From: Nonomuraea glycinis
GTDB taxonomy: Bacteria; Actinomycetota; Actinomycetes; Streptosporangiales; Streptosporangiaceae
DNA length: 64,000 nt
Direction: 5' to 3'
Assembly (NCBI RefSeq): GCF_014646515.1
Contig: NZ_BMNK01000017.1
Location: 1 to 64,000 of the forward strand
The first letter of the stretch is position 1. Each line of letters starts with the position of its first letter. The notes beneath the pieces were generated by a model that did no database searches, was not told the DNA's origin, and saw only the letters and a list, made by a program, of their open reading frames with translations. A program made the position numbers and the translations under genes. Shown here one piece after another: positions 1 through 7,677 of this stretch.

Positions 1-131
1 GCCAGTGTCTGGGTGAGCGTGGTCAGCCAGCCCACCCGCGCCGCCAACGCCTCTGTGGGCACGACCACGCCGGTCTTCTCCACGATCGCCCGGTAGGCGG
101 TACACGTCGCCGTCGCGGTCTGCTTACCCAC
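1..131 (-). CDS. N-terminal part of an unrecognised ORF behind the recombinase (tnpB position)
   Basis: A GTG at 131 overlaps the TAA stop (126-124) of the recombinase gene and opens a frame that continues without a stop to the window edge, about 43 codons. The product begins MGKQTATATCTAYRAIVEK and contains ALAARVGWLTTLTQ. The position and the stop-start overlap are those of tnpB in IS607 elements, but I do not recognise a TnpB domain in this short piece. It may be a different accessory ORF or part of a degenerate copy. The rest lies outside the window. Confidence 0.4.
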   Translation of the reverse strand, partial: MGKQTATATCTAYRAIVEKTGVVVPTEALAARVGWLTTLTQTL

Positions 132-621
132 CGGCACTCCCGCAGGTGGCGAGCGGCATCGTGAGCCAGCCGACCCCGAACCGAGCTGGCCGATCCTCGT
201 GGGTGAGGCGGACCACGGTGAACTTCCCAGCGGCGGCATCCTCGCGCAGCTTCGCCCACCCGGGCCGACTCTTCCGCAACCCACCAGCCCTATCCGCATA
301 CACGCAAATGATCCCCGACGCGCTGGTCCGTGCGAGTTCCTCGGCTCGGGCCGTCAGTGACGACTCGTGTCCCGATGACCCCGACACCTGCACGTACGCG
401 ACCTCGACCCGATCCCGCTCCGACGGCAACACCCCGGCGAACGCGTCCAGGTCCCGCTCGTCGAACCGGCGCTCCGGCTGCTGATCGCCCACCACCCGAA
501 ACCGAACACGCCCCTCGATCGCCCACCGGCGCAACGTCATCGGATGAACCCCCAGACGCTGCGCCGCCGGAGACAACCCCTCAACAGAGCCATACAGAGA
601 TCGTAACGCTAAGTAGCTCAT
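124..621 (-). pseudogene. Truncated IS607-family serine recombinase (TnpA)
   Basis: The 165-codon frame starts with a MerR-type helix-turn-helix (AAQRLGVHPMTLRRWAIEG, residues about 20-40). It is followed by a resolvase/invertase domain in which the usual YxRVSS active-site stretch reads VAYVQVSGSSGHESSL and the downstream DRLARFG motif reads EDRPARFGVGWL. Intact IS607 recombinases are close to 200 residues. Here about ten unrelated residues follow the ARFG motif and the rest of the catalytic domain is gone, as if an internal deletion joined the middle of the gene to its last bases. The recombinase is probably inactive. A functional short variant is unlikely because the C-terminal half of the resolvase fold is missing. 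Confidence 0.6.
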
Positions 622-659
622 TGGCTACCCAAAACAAGCAACAGTTCTTACCCTTCTGC

Positions 660-1164
660 ACAGGGGCGTGCCCGTCGGGCCGCACCCGGTGCCCGGCCTG
701 CCGGTGATCCTCGGCGGCGAGGTGGCGGGGGGTGATCGAATCCGCCGGTGCGGGCGTGGGCCCCGCCCTGGTGGGGCGGCGGGTGGTAGCCGCCGACCTG
801 ACCTCGGGCGGCGGTCGGTGAGGTGAGCCTGGTCTTCGACGGGGTCGGCGGCCGGCTCGGCCGCGAGGCGTTCGAACTGATCGGCAAGGGCGGCCGCCAG
901 GTCGTGTTCGGGCAGGCGGCGGGGGAGTGGTTCCATCCGGCCGAGGAGGAGCTGGCGGCCCGGGAGGTGACCTCCCATGACGGCATCGGGCACCTGCTGA
1001 GCCGGCCGGGCGGCATGGCGGAGCTGCGTGCCCAAGCCCTGGAGGCGGTGGCGGCCGGCCGCCTGACGCCCGCCGTCCAGTCCTTCCCGCTGCGCGACGC
1101 GGCCGCCGCCCACGCCGCCCTGGAGAGCCGGAACACGATCGGCAAGGTCGTCCTCACGACATAG
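660..1164 (+). pseudogene. Decayed NADPH:quinone oxidoreductase (MDR family)
   Basis: Three frame-broken blocks match one zinc-free medium-chain dehydrogenase/reductase. Bases 668-723 read VPGLPVILGGEVAG, the conserved PGxEVAGxV segment. After a +1 shift, 732-813 read VIESAGAGVGPALVGRRVVA and then hit a TGA. From 823, 113 codons give the C-terminal third (VFDGVGGRLGREAF, GKGGRQVVFGQAAGEW, ESRNTIGKVVLTT). The N-terminal catalytic domain and most of the Rossmann fold are missing. The gene is therefore a remnant, truncated on the side that abuts the IS607-type element, which may have caused the damage. The 823-1164 frame could still be translated but would make no complete domain. Confidence 0.7.
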
Positions 1165-1225
1165 CGCCCTTTCCACGGACACCGGCAAAGTCATCCTCGC
1201 GACATAGCGCCCTTCCAGGGACATC
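1141..1225 (+). repeat. Tandem duplication across the stop codon of the oxidoreductase remnant
   Basis: Bases 1141-1183 and 1184-1225 are two imperfect copies of a 42-43 bp unit beginning GGCAAGGTCGTCCTCACGAC. Each copy includes the terminal codons and the TAG stop (ACGACATAGCGCCC). The copies differ at only a few positions. Confidence 0.85.
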
Positions 1226-1249
1226 GGCACCGCCCTCGCGCCGAACCCC

Positions 1250-2161
1250 TCACGACGCGGCGAGTTCTTCCACGATGGGGATGAAGGCGTCGAGGTCGCG
1301 CTCGTGGTGCACCACGAAGTAGGAGACGTCGTGCTCGTCGCGCCAGTGGCGGAGCTGGTCGACGATGTCGCGGCGGGTCCCGAGCAGCACCTGGGGCGTG
1401 CCCTCCAGGCTCGGCCGGTCGGCCGCGCTCCAGGCCTGCGCCGGTCCGCGCTCGCCCACCTCGACGACGCTCGTGCCGAGCTCCAGCCGGTCGTAGCGGT
1501 TGCCGGCGGCCTCCCGTACGGACTGGAGCTTGGCCAGGAAAGCCCCGGCGCCGCCGTCGCGCGGGTCGGGGCCCCGGCCGTCGGCCCGTACCCGCATCGC
1601 CAGGTTCACCGAGTCGGCCTGCCTGGCCGCCAGCCGTACCATCCGCGGCCCGCCCGCACCGAGCAGCAGCGGGGGGTGCGGGCGCTGCACGGGCCGGGGC
1701 CGCAACCGCATGTCCCGCAGCGTGTGGTGAGCGCCCGAGAAGCTGAACTCCTCCCCGCTCCACAGCCCCTTCAGGACGGCGATGGCCTCCTCCAGCCGGT
1801 CCACCCGGACCCCCGGCGGCCGCAGCGCCAGCCCGGCCGCCTCGTAGTCGGCGGCCATCCAGCCGGTGCCGAGCCCGATCTCCAGCCGCCCCCCGGAGAG
1901 CACGTCCAGCGTGGCCAGCTCCTTGGCCAGGACGGCCGGCTGTCGGAAGTCGTTGGCCAGCACCAGCGTGCCCACCCGCAGCCGGCTGGTCGCGCAGGCG
2001 GCCGCGGTCAGCGCCGGCAGCGGCGCGAACCGGTCGCCGACGAGATGATCGGGCACCAGCAGCACGTCGAACCCGGCCCCCTCGACCCGCCGGGCCAGGT
2101 CCGCCCACTCCCTGCCCGACCCCGCCTCCCGCACCACAGCCCCGAACCTGAACCGCCGCAC
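1250..2161 (-). CDS. LLM-class F420-dependent oxidoreductase (TIGR03621-like)
   Basis: This 303-residue protein has the luciferase-like monooxygenase TIM-barrel fold. Characteristic stretches are LLVPDHLVGDRFAPL, LRVGTLVLANDFRQP, GRLEIGLGTGWMAADYEAAG and LLLGAGGPRMVRLAARQAD. Members of this class use coenzyme F420 (or FMN) to transfer hydride to diverse substrates in the cytosol, and an NADPH:F420 reductase-type gene lies at 45.8 kb. The start is GTG at 2161, placed by the strong AGGGAGG ribosome site just upstream. It is divergent from the PhyH/hydrolase/P450 operon, with only 81 bp and a perfect palindromic operator between them, so it is probably co-regulated with that operon. The substrate is not predictable. 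Confidence 0.85.
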   Translation of the reverse strand: MRRFRFGAVVREAGSGREWADLARRVEGAGFDVLLVPDHLVGDRFAPLPALTAAACATSRLRVGTLVLANDFRQPAVLAKELATLDVLSGGRLEIGLGTGWMAADYEAAGLALRPPGVRVDRLEEAIAVLKGLWSGEEFSFSGAHHTLRDMRLRPRPVQRPHPPLLLGAGGPRMVRLAARQADSVNLAMRVRADGRGPDPRDGGAGAFLAKLQSVREAAGNRYDRLELGTSVVEVGERGPAQAWSAADRPSLEGTPQVLLGTRRDIVDQLRHWRDEHDVSYFVVHHERDLDAFIPIVEELAAS

Positions 2162-2208
2162 GAGAACCTCCCTGACCGCATCGGCACGTCGCAGGCATCC
2201 TAGGACTT

Positions 2209-2222
2209 ACCAAGCGCTTGCT
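2209..2222. promoter_or_regulatory. KstR2-like palindromic operator in the divergent promoter
   Basis: ACCAAGCGCTTGCT contains the perfect 10-bp palindrome CAAGCGCTTG and fits the published KstR2 consensus AnCAAGnnCTTGnT at every fixed position. It lies in the 81-bp region between the F420 oxidoreductase (minus) and the PhyH gene (plus), where a TetR-type repressor could control both. A second copy of the core lies at 15347-15356. No kstR2-type gene is in the window. Confidence 0.55.
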
Positions 2223-2242
2223 CTAGTGCCAGACTGGGCGGC

Positions 2243-3010
2243 ATGGACGTCCCGGCGCGTCGCGCGAGCGACGACGAGGTGAGCTTCTTCGACGAGCACG
2301 GCTGGGTACGGCTGCCGCGGCTGGTCGCTCCGGAGACGGCGGACCGGCTGCGCGAGCGGGCCGTGGACCGGCTCCGGAGCCGGGACAGGCGGCGCACCAC
2401 GCTCGTCGACGAGGCCTTCGGGCAGTCCAGGGACATCGCCGCCGCCGACGAGCTGTTCGGCGCGCTGGCCCTGAGCCCCGCCATGGGCCGCAACGCCGCC
2501 CGGATGCTGCGCGACGTCCGGGCGGTGCGCGTCCAGGTGACGAACCTGCTGGTCAAGGAGCCGGGCGAGCACGGCGCCACCCAGTTCCACCAGGACTTCC
2601 CGTGGATGCCGATGGACCGCTCGGCCATGCTGACCGTCTGGCTGGCGTTGGCCGACGTCCCCGCCGACATGGGGTCGCTGCGCTTCTACAGCGGCTCGCA
2701 CCGGCACGGGCTGCTCGGGCGCAGCTTCACCCGGCCGGGCGACGACCAGCTCAGCCGCCACCCCTGGCTCAAGGAGCTGGAGCTGTCGCCGCCGCTCGAC
2801 CTCAAGGCGGGCGACGCGACCGCGCACCACGCGCTGACCGTGCACGGCGCGCCCGCCAACCGCCGCGACCGCCCCCGGCTGTCGTTCACCGTCACCTACT
2901 TCGACGCCGACGCCCGCTACACCGGCGCGCCGTACCAGCAGACCGACGGGCTGGGGCTGGTCGTGAACGAGCCGTTCGAGCATCCGAGGTTCCCGTGCCC
3001 GAGACCGTGA
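2243..3010 (+). CDS. Phytanoyl-CoA dioxygenase (PhyH) family protein
   Basis: This 255-residue protein belongs to the non-haem Fe(II)/2-oxoglutarate oxygenases of the PhyH family. The iron-binding HxD motif is visible in TQFHQDFPWMPMD. The distal histidine and the 2-oxoglutarate-binding arginine are visible in HALTVHGAPANRRDRPRLSF. Such enzymes hydroxylate acyl-CoAs, small acids or natural-product scaffolds. It is the first gene of a tight operon: the next gene starts 16 bp before its stop and the P450 after that overlaps by 4 bp. Three oxidative or hydrolytic enzymes made together suggest stepwise breakdown or tailoring of one compound. The substrate is unknown. Confidence 0.85.
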   Translation: MDVPARRASDDEVSFFDEHGWVRLPRLVAPETADRLRERAVDRLRSRDRRRTTLVDEAFGQSRDIAAADELFGALALSPAMGRNAARMLRDVRAVRVQVTNLLVKEPGEHGATQFHQDFPWMPMDRSAMLTVWLALADVPADMGSLRFYSGSHRHGLLGRSFTRPGDDQLSRHPWLKELELSPPLDLKAGDATAHHALTVHGAPANRRDRPRLSFTVTYFDADARYTGAPYQQTDGLGLVVNEPFEHPRFPCPRP

Positions 3011-3951
3011 GGGGGCCGGTCGCCGAGCTGGGCGTCACGCTCATGCACGAGCACGTCTTCGGCCTCAGCCCGGAGATCCTGTGGAACTGGCCGGACATCC
3101 CGGAAGGATGGGACCTGGAGGCACGGGCCGGGCAGGCGGCGGCCAAGCTGGAGGCGCTGCGGGCCGCGGGCGTCGACACCATCGTGGACCTGACCGTGGT
3201 CGGGCTCGGCCGCTACGTCCCGGCCGTGCGGCGGGTGGCCGAGCGGACCGGGGTGAACATCGTGGCCGCCACCGGCCTCTACACCTATGACGCGCTGCCG
3301 CCGTACTTCGCCAACCGCGGCCCCGGCACGCTGTTCGGCGGGCCCGACCGGCTCAGCGAGTTCTTCGTACGGGACCTCACCGAGGGCATCGGCGGGACGG
3401 GCGTCAAGGCGGCCATCCTCAAGTGCGCCTCCGACCACCTCGGCATGACCGCGGGCTGCGCCCGGGTGTTCCGGGCCGTCGCCGAGGCGCACCTGGAGAC
3501 CGGCGCGCCCATCAGCACGCACTCCCACAGCCCGTCCCGAGGCGGCCTGGAGCAGCAGCGGCTGCTCGCCTCACTCGGCGTCGACCTCGGCCGGGTGGTG
3601 ATCGGGCACGCCGGGGACTCCACGGACCTGGCCTACCTGGAGGAGCTCATCGCGGGCGGCTCGTATCTGGGCATGGACCGCTTCGGCATCGACACCATCA
3701 GCCCGTTCGAGGACCGGGTGGCGACCGTGGCGGCGCTGTGCGCGCGCGGGCACGCCGGCCGGCTGGTGCTCGGGCACGACTCCTACTGCTTCAACGACCG
3801 CTTTGACGAGGACGTGGTACGGCGGCGGCACCCGAACTACCACCTGCTGCACATCTCCCGCGACGTGCTGCCCGAGCTGCGCGGGCGCGGCGTCACCGAG
3901 GACCAGATCCATCAGATGCTCGTCGACAACCCGCGGAGGATCTTCGGATGA
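2995..3951 (+). CDS. Phosphotriesterase-family metal-dependent hydrolase (PTE/PLL-like)
   Basis: The binuclear-metal amidohydrolase signature is complete: HEH in LMHEHVFG near the N-terminus, the bridging lysine in KAAILKCASD, histidines in ISTHSHSPS and VIGHAGDS, and the catalytic aspartate in LVLGHDSYC. The C-terminal IHQMLVDNPRRIF is the conserved family ending. Members hydrolyse lactones, phosphotriesters or related esters. The upstream reading frame stays open far into the preceding gene, but family N-termini (VRGPV...LGxTLMHEH) place the start at GTG 2995, giving 318 residues and a 16-bp overlap with the PhyH gene. The neighbouring oxygenases suggest that a lactone or ester intermediate is opened. 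Confidence 0.85.
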   Translation: MPETVRGPVAELGVTLMHEHVFGLSPEILWNWPDIPEGWDLEARAGQAAAKLEALRAAGVDTIVDLTVVGLGRYVPAVRRVAERTGVNIVAATGLYTYDALPPYFANRGPGTLFGGPDRLSEFFVRDLTEGIGGTGVKAAILKCASDHLGMTAGCARVFRAVAEAHLETGAPISTHSHSPSRGGLEQQRLLASLGVDLGRVVIGHAGDSTDLAYLEELIAGGSYLGMDRFGIDTISPFEDRVATVAALCARGHAGRLVLGHDSYCFNDRFDEDVVRRRHPNYHLLHISRDVLPELRGRGVTEDQIHQMLVDNPRRIFG

Positions 3952-5138
3952 TCGAGGACTTCGACGTCAGCTCCGACTGGCACGTGGCCGCGCCGTACGA
4001 CTTCCTGGCGAGGCTGCGCCGCGAGCGGCCGGTGTTCCCCAGCGAGCACCTCGGCGCGTACGTGCTCACCAGGTACGCCGACGTGCGGGCGGCCTACGGC
4101 GATCCGCGGCGGTTCTCCTCCGAGGGGTCGCTGACCATCTCGCGCAGCCTCACCCAGCGGACGCGGGACAGGCTGGGCGAGCACGGCTCGTTCCTGTCCA
4201 GTTTCGTGGCCAACGTCGATCCGCCCGACCACACCCGGCTGCGGCGGTCGGTGTCGCGGGCGTTCACGCCGCGCGCGGTGGCCGCGCTGGAGCGGCGCTT
4301 CCGGCAGCTGAACGAGGACCTGCTGGACCGGGTCGAGCCGCGGGGGAGCGCCGACTTCGTGACCGACCTAGGGCACGAGCCGTCGATCAAGTTGACCGCC
4401 CGGTTCATCGGGGTGCCGGAGGCGGACGAGGACTTCGTCCAGGCGCACGTCAAGGACTGGTTCCAGCTCTTCCTGTCCCCGCAGTCGCCGGAGCGGCAGC
4501 TCGACCTGGCCGACAGCTTCCTGACCTACCTGGACTACGTGGATCGGCTGGTCGCGGCCAGGGCCAAGGAGCCGCGCGACGACTTCACCTCGCTGATGAC
4601 CGCGCTGATCGGCGACGAGCTGAGCCACCGGGAGGTGGTGGAGCTGATCTCCACCATCCTGCTCGGCGGCAACGACACCGTGCCCAACCAGCTCGGCAAC
4701 ACCGTCCTGCGGCTGCTGCGCGAAGACTGCTGGCCGGTGCCGCCCGCGCTGATCCCGAACGCGGCCGAGGAGTGCATGCGCATCGACGGCGCCTCGCTCG
4801 GCTCGTTCCGCTACGCCCGGACCGACATTCCGCTGCACGGGAGGGTGATCCCGGCGGGGTCGCTGGTGCTGCTGTCCACCGACTCGGCCGCCCACGACGA
4901 GACCGTCTTCCCCGATCCGGACCGCTTCCTGATCGACCGGCCCAACGCCGACGCGCACCTGGTCTTCGGCTACGGCATCCACTTCTGCGTCGGCGCCGCA
5001 CTGGCCCGCCTGCAACTCCGCACCGCCCTCACCACCCTGACCCACCGCCTACCAGCCCTGCGCCTGGTTCCTGGGCCGATCACTTACCGCAAGTCGCTCG
5101 TGGGCCGAGGACTGACGACCCTGCCCGTGGAGTGGTGA
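3948..5138 (+). CDS. Cytochrome P450
   Basis: This 396-residue soluble bacterial P450 has the haem-binding loop FGYGIHFCVGAALAR with the axial cysteine, an ExxR equivalent (ECMR, in NAAEECMRIDG) and an I-helix oxygen-activation segment LLGGNDTVPNQ. The I-helix reads GGNDT where AGxDT or AGxET is usual. It starts 4 bp inside the preceding hydrolase gene (ATGA) behind a GGAGG site, so the two are translationally coupled. No ferredoxin or ferredoxin reductase gene lies next to it, so the redox partners must come from elsewhere. It probably hydroxylates the same substrate series as the PhyH and hydrolase partners. Confidence 0.92.
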   Translation: MIEDFDVSSDWHVAAPYDFLARLRRERPVFPSEHLGAYVLTRYADVRAAYGDPRRFSSEGSLTISRSLTQRTRDRLGEHGSFLSSFVANVDPPDHTRLRRSVSRAFTPRAVAALERRFRQLNEDLLDRVEPRGSADFVTDLGHEPSIKLTARFIGVPEADEDFVQAHVKDWFQLFLSPQSPERQLDLADSFLTYLDYVDRLVAARAKEPRDDFTSLMTALIGDELSHREVVELISTILLGGNDTVPNQLGNTVLRLLREDCWPVPPALIPNAAEECMRIDGASLGSFRYARTDIPLHGRVIPAGSLVLLSTDSAAHDETVFPDPDRFLIDRPNADAHLVFGYGIHFCVGAALARLQLRTALTTLTHRLPALRLVPGPITYRKSLVGRGLTTLPVEW

Positions 5139-5139
5139 A

Positions 5140-5232
5140 GGCTTCCCGTCCGCCGAAGGGCTTCCCGCTCGTCGAGAGGTTCCCGCGTCTGTCAGGAGGC
5201 TTCCGCGTCTGTCAGGAGGTTCCCGCGTCGGA
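5140..5232. repeat. Short tandem repeats at the convergent P450/MFS gene ends
   Basis: A unit of about 20 bp (AGGTTCCCGCGTCTGTCAGG and close variants) is repeated at 5178-5197, 5198-5217 and 5218-5232 (partial). Shorter related copies start at 5143. The repeats cover the stop codon of the minus-strand MFS gene. Confidence 0.7.
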
Positions 5233-6438
5233 AGGGGGCCCGGCCTCGGCCGGGTGGCTCAGCCGACGCAACCGGAACATCGGCACGGCGCACGCGAGCA
5301 CCGCCGCCGTGGCCAGTACCACGACCGGCCAGCCGCCCGCGTCACCCGGCCCCTGCTGCCCCAGCAGCGACTCCGCGAGCACTTCCAGCAACGACCCGGC
5401 CACCTCCGCCACCACCAGCGCGATGATCAGCGTCGCGCCGGACCGGCCCAGCAACCGGCTCGGCGTGATCGCCTGGCGGTGGCTGAGCAGGGTCACCGCG
5501 GCCACGGCCGCCCCGGCCCAGGGCACCAGCCGGCCGAGGACGTACCAGATCGGACCCCAGTCCATCCCGGCCAGCACGAGCAGCGCGAACGGCTGACTCA
5601 CCAGGACGGCCGCCCACGCCAGCCGGAACGTTCCGACCCGCCGGTACAGCAGCATGGCGAGGACGGCGCCGATGGGCGTCGCCAAGGACACCGACCATGA
5701 CAGGCCGGCCTCCGGCCGGGTGACCTCCCCACCCTCCTCCGCCAGGAGCGGAGTGACGGCGAACTCTTCGATGGGCCCCTGCATCGCGGTCAGCCCGAAC
5801 AGGCACACGACGATCGCCCGCAGCACCGGATGGGTCAGCGTGAACCGCACCCCCTCCACGGCCTCCCGCCATACCCCGGTTCTGGGCGGCGCGGGCTCCT
5901 CGGGCGCGTGGACGAGGCCGAACAGCCACGCGGAAGCGGCGAACCCCAGGGCCGCGACGCCGGCGGCCACAGCGATCGCTCTGGGGGAGCCGTAGAACTG
6001 GATGACGATGCCGAAGGAGCTGAGACCGCCCACGACCAACAGCACGGCGTTGACCGGGACGAACCGGTCCCGCCCGACGGCCGCGGGCAGATAGGCGTCC
6101 TGGGCGAGCTCGCCCGAGAGGCGCAGCATTCCCACACCCGTCGCCACCAGCACGACGTGCGGCAGGGTGACCGCGTCCAGCCAGACGGCCATTGCGAGCG
6201 AGGTGAGCAGGCCCGCCGCGAGCCATCCGATCACCGTCAGCGCCGTCCCGCGCCGCACCCGGTCCACGAGGACGCCCAGGGGGAGGACGAACAGGATCGG
6301 CAGCAGGTACGCGGCCAGGTGCGCGAGGCCGAACTCGGCGGAGGCCGACCCCAGCACCGTCAACATGGTCATCACCAGCAGGCTCGCCTCGGCGACGATG
6401 GCGAGCTGCCGGGTCACGCCGCCCGCCAGGAAGAGCAC
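5212..6438 (-). CDS. MFS transporter
   Basis: This 408-residue, strongly hydrophobic protein has about twelve predicted membrane helices. A loop reading LPLGVLVDRVRRGTALT corresponds to the MFS motif-A region after helix 2. It sits in the cytoplasmic membrane and probably exports a small molecule. The start is uncertain: GTG 6438 is the longest usable start but has no good ribosome site, and the first helix looks short, so the true N-terminus may differ. It converges on the P450 operon. The upstream 170 bp hold direct repeats. No substrate can be assigned. Confidence 0.75.
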   Translation of the reverse strand: MLFLAGGVTRQLAIVAEASLLVMTMLTVLGSASAEFGLAHLAAYLLPILFVLPLGVLVDRVRRGTALTVIGWLAAGLLTSLAMAVWLDAVTLPHVVLVATGVGMLRLSGELAQDAYLPAAVGRDRFVPVNAVLLVVGGLSSFGIVIQFYGSPRAIAVAAGVAALGFAASAWLFGLVHAPEEPAPPRTGVWREAVEGVRFTLTHPVLRAIVVCLFGLTAMQGPIEEFAVTPLLAEEGGEVTRPEAGLSWSVSLATPIGAVLAMLLYRRVGTFRLAWAAVLVSQPFALLVLAGMDWGPIWYVLGRLVPWAGAAVAAVTLLSHRQAITPSRLLGRSGATLIIALVVAEVAGSLLEVLAESLLGQQGPGDAGGWPVVVLATAAVLACAVPMFRLRRLSHPAEAGPPSDAGTS

Positions 6439-6444
6439 AACGGG

Positions 6445-6571
6445 CGGAACCCGGCATCCTGCACGCCCATACGTACGTGGCCGAGCGGACGGAACCTGGC
6501 ATCCCGCCTTCCGTACGGTCTCGGGTGAGCGGGTTGACCGCGCGGCCGGATATACCTGGTGAGCGGGTTGA
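6445..6571. repeat. Paired direct repeats in the divergent MFS / oxidoreductase promoter region
   Basis: CGGAACCCGGCATCCTGC (6445-6462) recurs as CGGAACCTGGCATCCCGC (6490-6507). GGTGAGCGGGTTGA occurs at 6524-6537 and 6558-6571. The copies are spaced 45 and 34 bp apart. They lie between divergent genes, so they could be regulator sites or just another of the local tandem duplications common in this window. Confidence 0.65.
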
Positions 6572-6614
6572 TCTCGTGAGAAAGTCGTACAAAGAGCGAT
6601 TTAGGGGGATTTGT

Positions 6615-7478
6615 ATGGAGCCGGTGGCTGTCGGGTTGATCGGGGCGGGGCCGTGGGCCAAGATGGCGCACGTGCCGATGCTGACGAAGAGCCCGCACAC
6701 CCGGCTCGCCGGCGTCTGGGCCCGGCGGCCCGAGGTGGCGGCGCGGCTCGGGGCGCCCGTGTTCGAGCGGGTCGAGGAGCTGTTCGACGTCTGTGCGGCC
6801 GTCGCCTTCTGCGTGCCGCCCGCCGTACAGGCCGAGCTGGGGGTGCGCGCCGCGCGGGCCGGCAAGGCGCTGCTGCTGGAGAAGCCGCTCGCCGACTCGC
6901 TGGACGGCGCGCGGCGGCTGGCCGACGCGGTGGCCGAGACGGGCGTGCCGACCCAGATGGTGCTCACCCTGAGGTACGCCGCCCGTACCAGGGAGTTCCT
7001 GGCCCGGTGCGCCGAGATCGAGCCGTTCGGCGGGCACGCCGCCAACATCTCCGCCTCCCTGATGGGCGACCACCCGTTCGCCACCCCGTGGCGGCTGGAG
7101 CGCGGCGCGCTGCTGGACGTGGGGCCGCACATGATCGACCTGCTCGACGCCGCGCTCGGCCCGGTGACCGGGGTGCGCGCGCACGGGCACCCGCTGCGCT
7201 GGGCCGGGCTGCTGCTGGAGCATGAGAGCGGCGCGGTCAGCGAGGCGTCGCTGTGCCAGGCGGGCGTCGGCGAGATGCCCCCGGCCAGCATCGCGGTCTA
7301 CGGCGCCAAGGGCAGCGCCGTCCTGCAGCGAGGCGGCGACGACGACCCGCTGGCCAAGGTCGCCGAGGAGTTCGCCCACACCGTCCGGCAGGGCGGCGGG
7401 CATCCGCTCGACGCCGCCCACGGGCTCAGGCTGCAGCACATCATCGCCGAGGCGGAGAAGCAACTCCTGACCCCTTGA
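6615..7478 (+). CDS. Gfo/Idh/MocA family oxidoreductase
   Basis: This 287-residue NAD(P)-binding protein opens with VAVGLIGAGPWAKMAHVPML, a Rossmann GxGxxx loop, and carries the family's EKP motif (LLLEKPLADS, E89-K90-P91), in which the lysine is catalytic. The C-terminal half has the expected sequence DVGPHMIDLLDAALG, with the conserved histidine. Family members oxidise or reduce sugars, inositols and related alcohols. ATG 6615 follows TTAGGGGG and fits the family start; the frame is open further upstream but without codon bias. It is compact for the family (usually 330-390 residues), lacking part of the C-terminal domain. The substrate is unknown. Confidence 0.8.
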   Translation: MEPVAVGLIGAGPWAKMAHVPMLTKSPHTRLAGVWARRPEVAARLGAPVFERVEELFDVCAAVAFCVPPAVQAELGVRAARAGKALLLEKPLADSLDGARRLADAVAETGVPTQMVLTLRYAARTREFLARCAEIEPFGGHAANISASLMGDHPFATPWRLERGALLDVGPHMIDLLDAALGPVTGVRAHGHPLRWAGLLLEHESGAVSEASLCQAGVGEMPPASIAVYGAKGSAVLQRGGDDDPLAKVAEEFAHTVRQGGGHPLDAAHGLRLQHIIAEAEKQLLTP

Positions 7479-7491
7479 CTCAAGGTGCCAT

Positions 7492-7640
7492 CTGGAGCAT
7501 TGATAGCGTTTGTCCGACGCGCAGTGCTGCAGCGAAGTCCGGTGTGAGTCCGGCGCTGTCCCGCAACTGTCATAGCCAGGTCGCCTGCCTCTGCGTGACG
7601 TCATCAACCCTCGTGGAAAAGGGTGATCCGTCGCTCTTCG
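7492..7640 (+). promoter_or_regulatory. Cobalamin (B12) riboswitch
   Basis: The leader contains the conserved aptamer elements in order: GAAGTCCGGTGTGAGTCCGG, then CGCTGTCCCGCAACTGT, then the B12 box AGCCAGGTCGCCTGCC at 7574-7589. The following ATCAACCCTCGTGGAAAAGGGTGAT (7602-7626) can form a hairpin, a possible expression platform. It precedes a corrinoid uptake and salvage operon, so bound adenosylcobalamin should switch off the four genes 7678-11091. Confidence 0.93.
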
Positions 7641-7677
7641 CGGGTCTCTCGGTTCCGACAGTGTGAAAGGACATCTC

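Larger units (their letters stand above)
1..645 (-). mobile_element. IS607-type insertion element remnant, cut by the window edge
   Basis: The stretch holds a damaged MerR-HTH/serine-recombinase gene (124-621) followed, with overlapping stop and start, by a second open frame running off the left edge. This two-gene order is that of IS607-family elements (tnpA serine recombinase, then tnpB). Codons such as TTA, CGT, TCT and GTT in the recombinase differ from the GC-ending codons used elsewhere in the window, which fits a transferred element. The right end is not marked by a visible inverted repeat, as expected for IS607 elements. It must lie between 622 and about 660, where a decayed oxidoreductase begins. 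Confidence 0.5.

Noticed and set aside
124..621. Interpreting the MerR-HTH/resolvase ORF as a working recombinase
   Set aside because: The catalytic domain stops just after the ARFG motif, about 40-60 residues short of intact IS607 recombinases.
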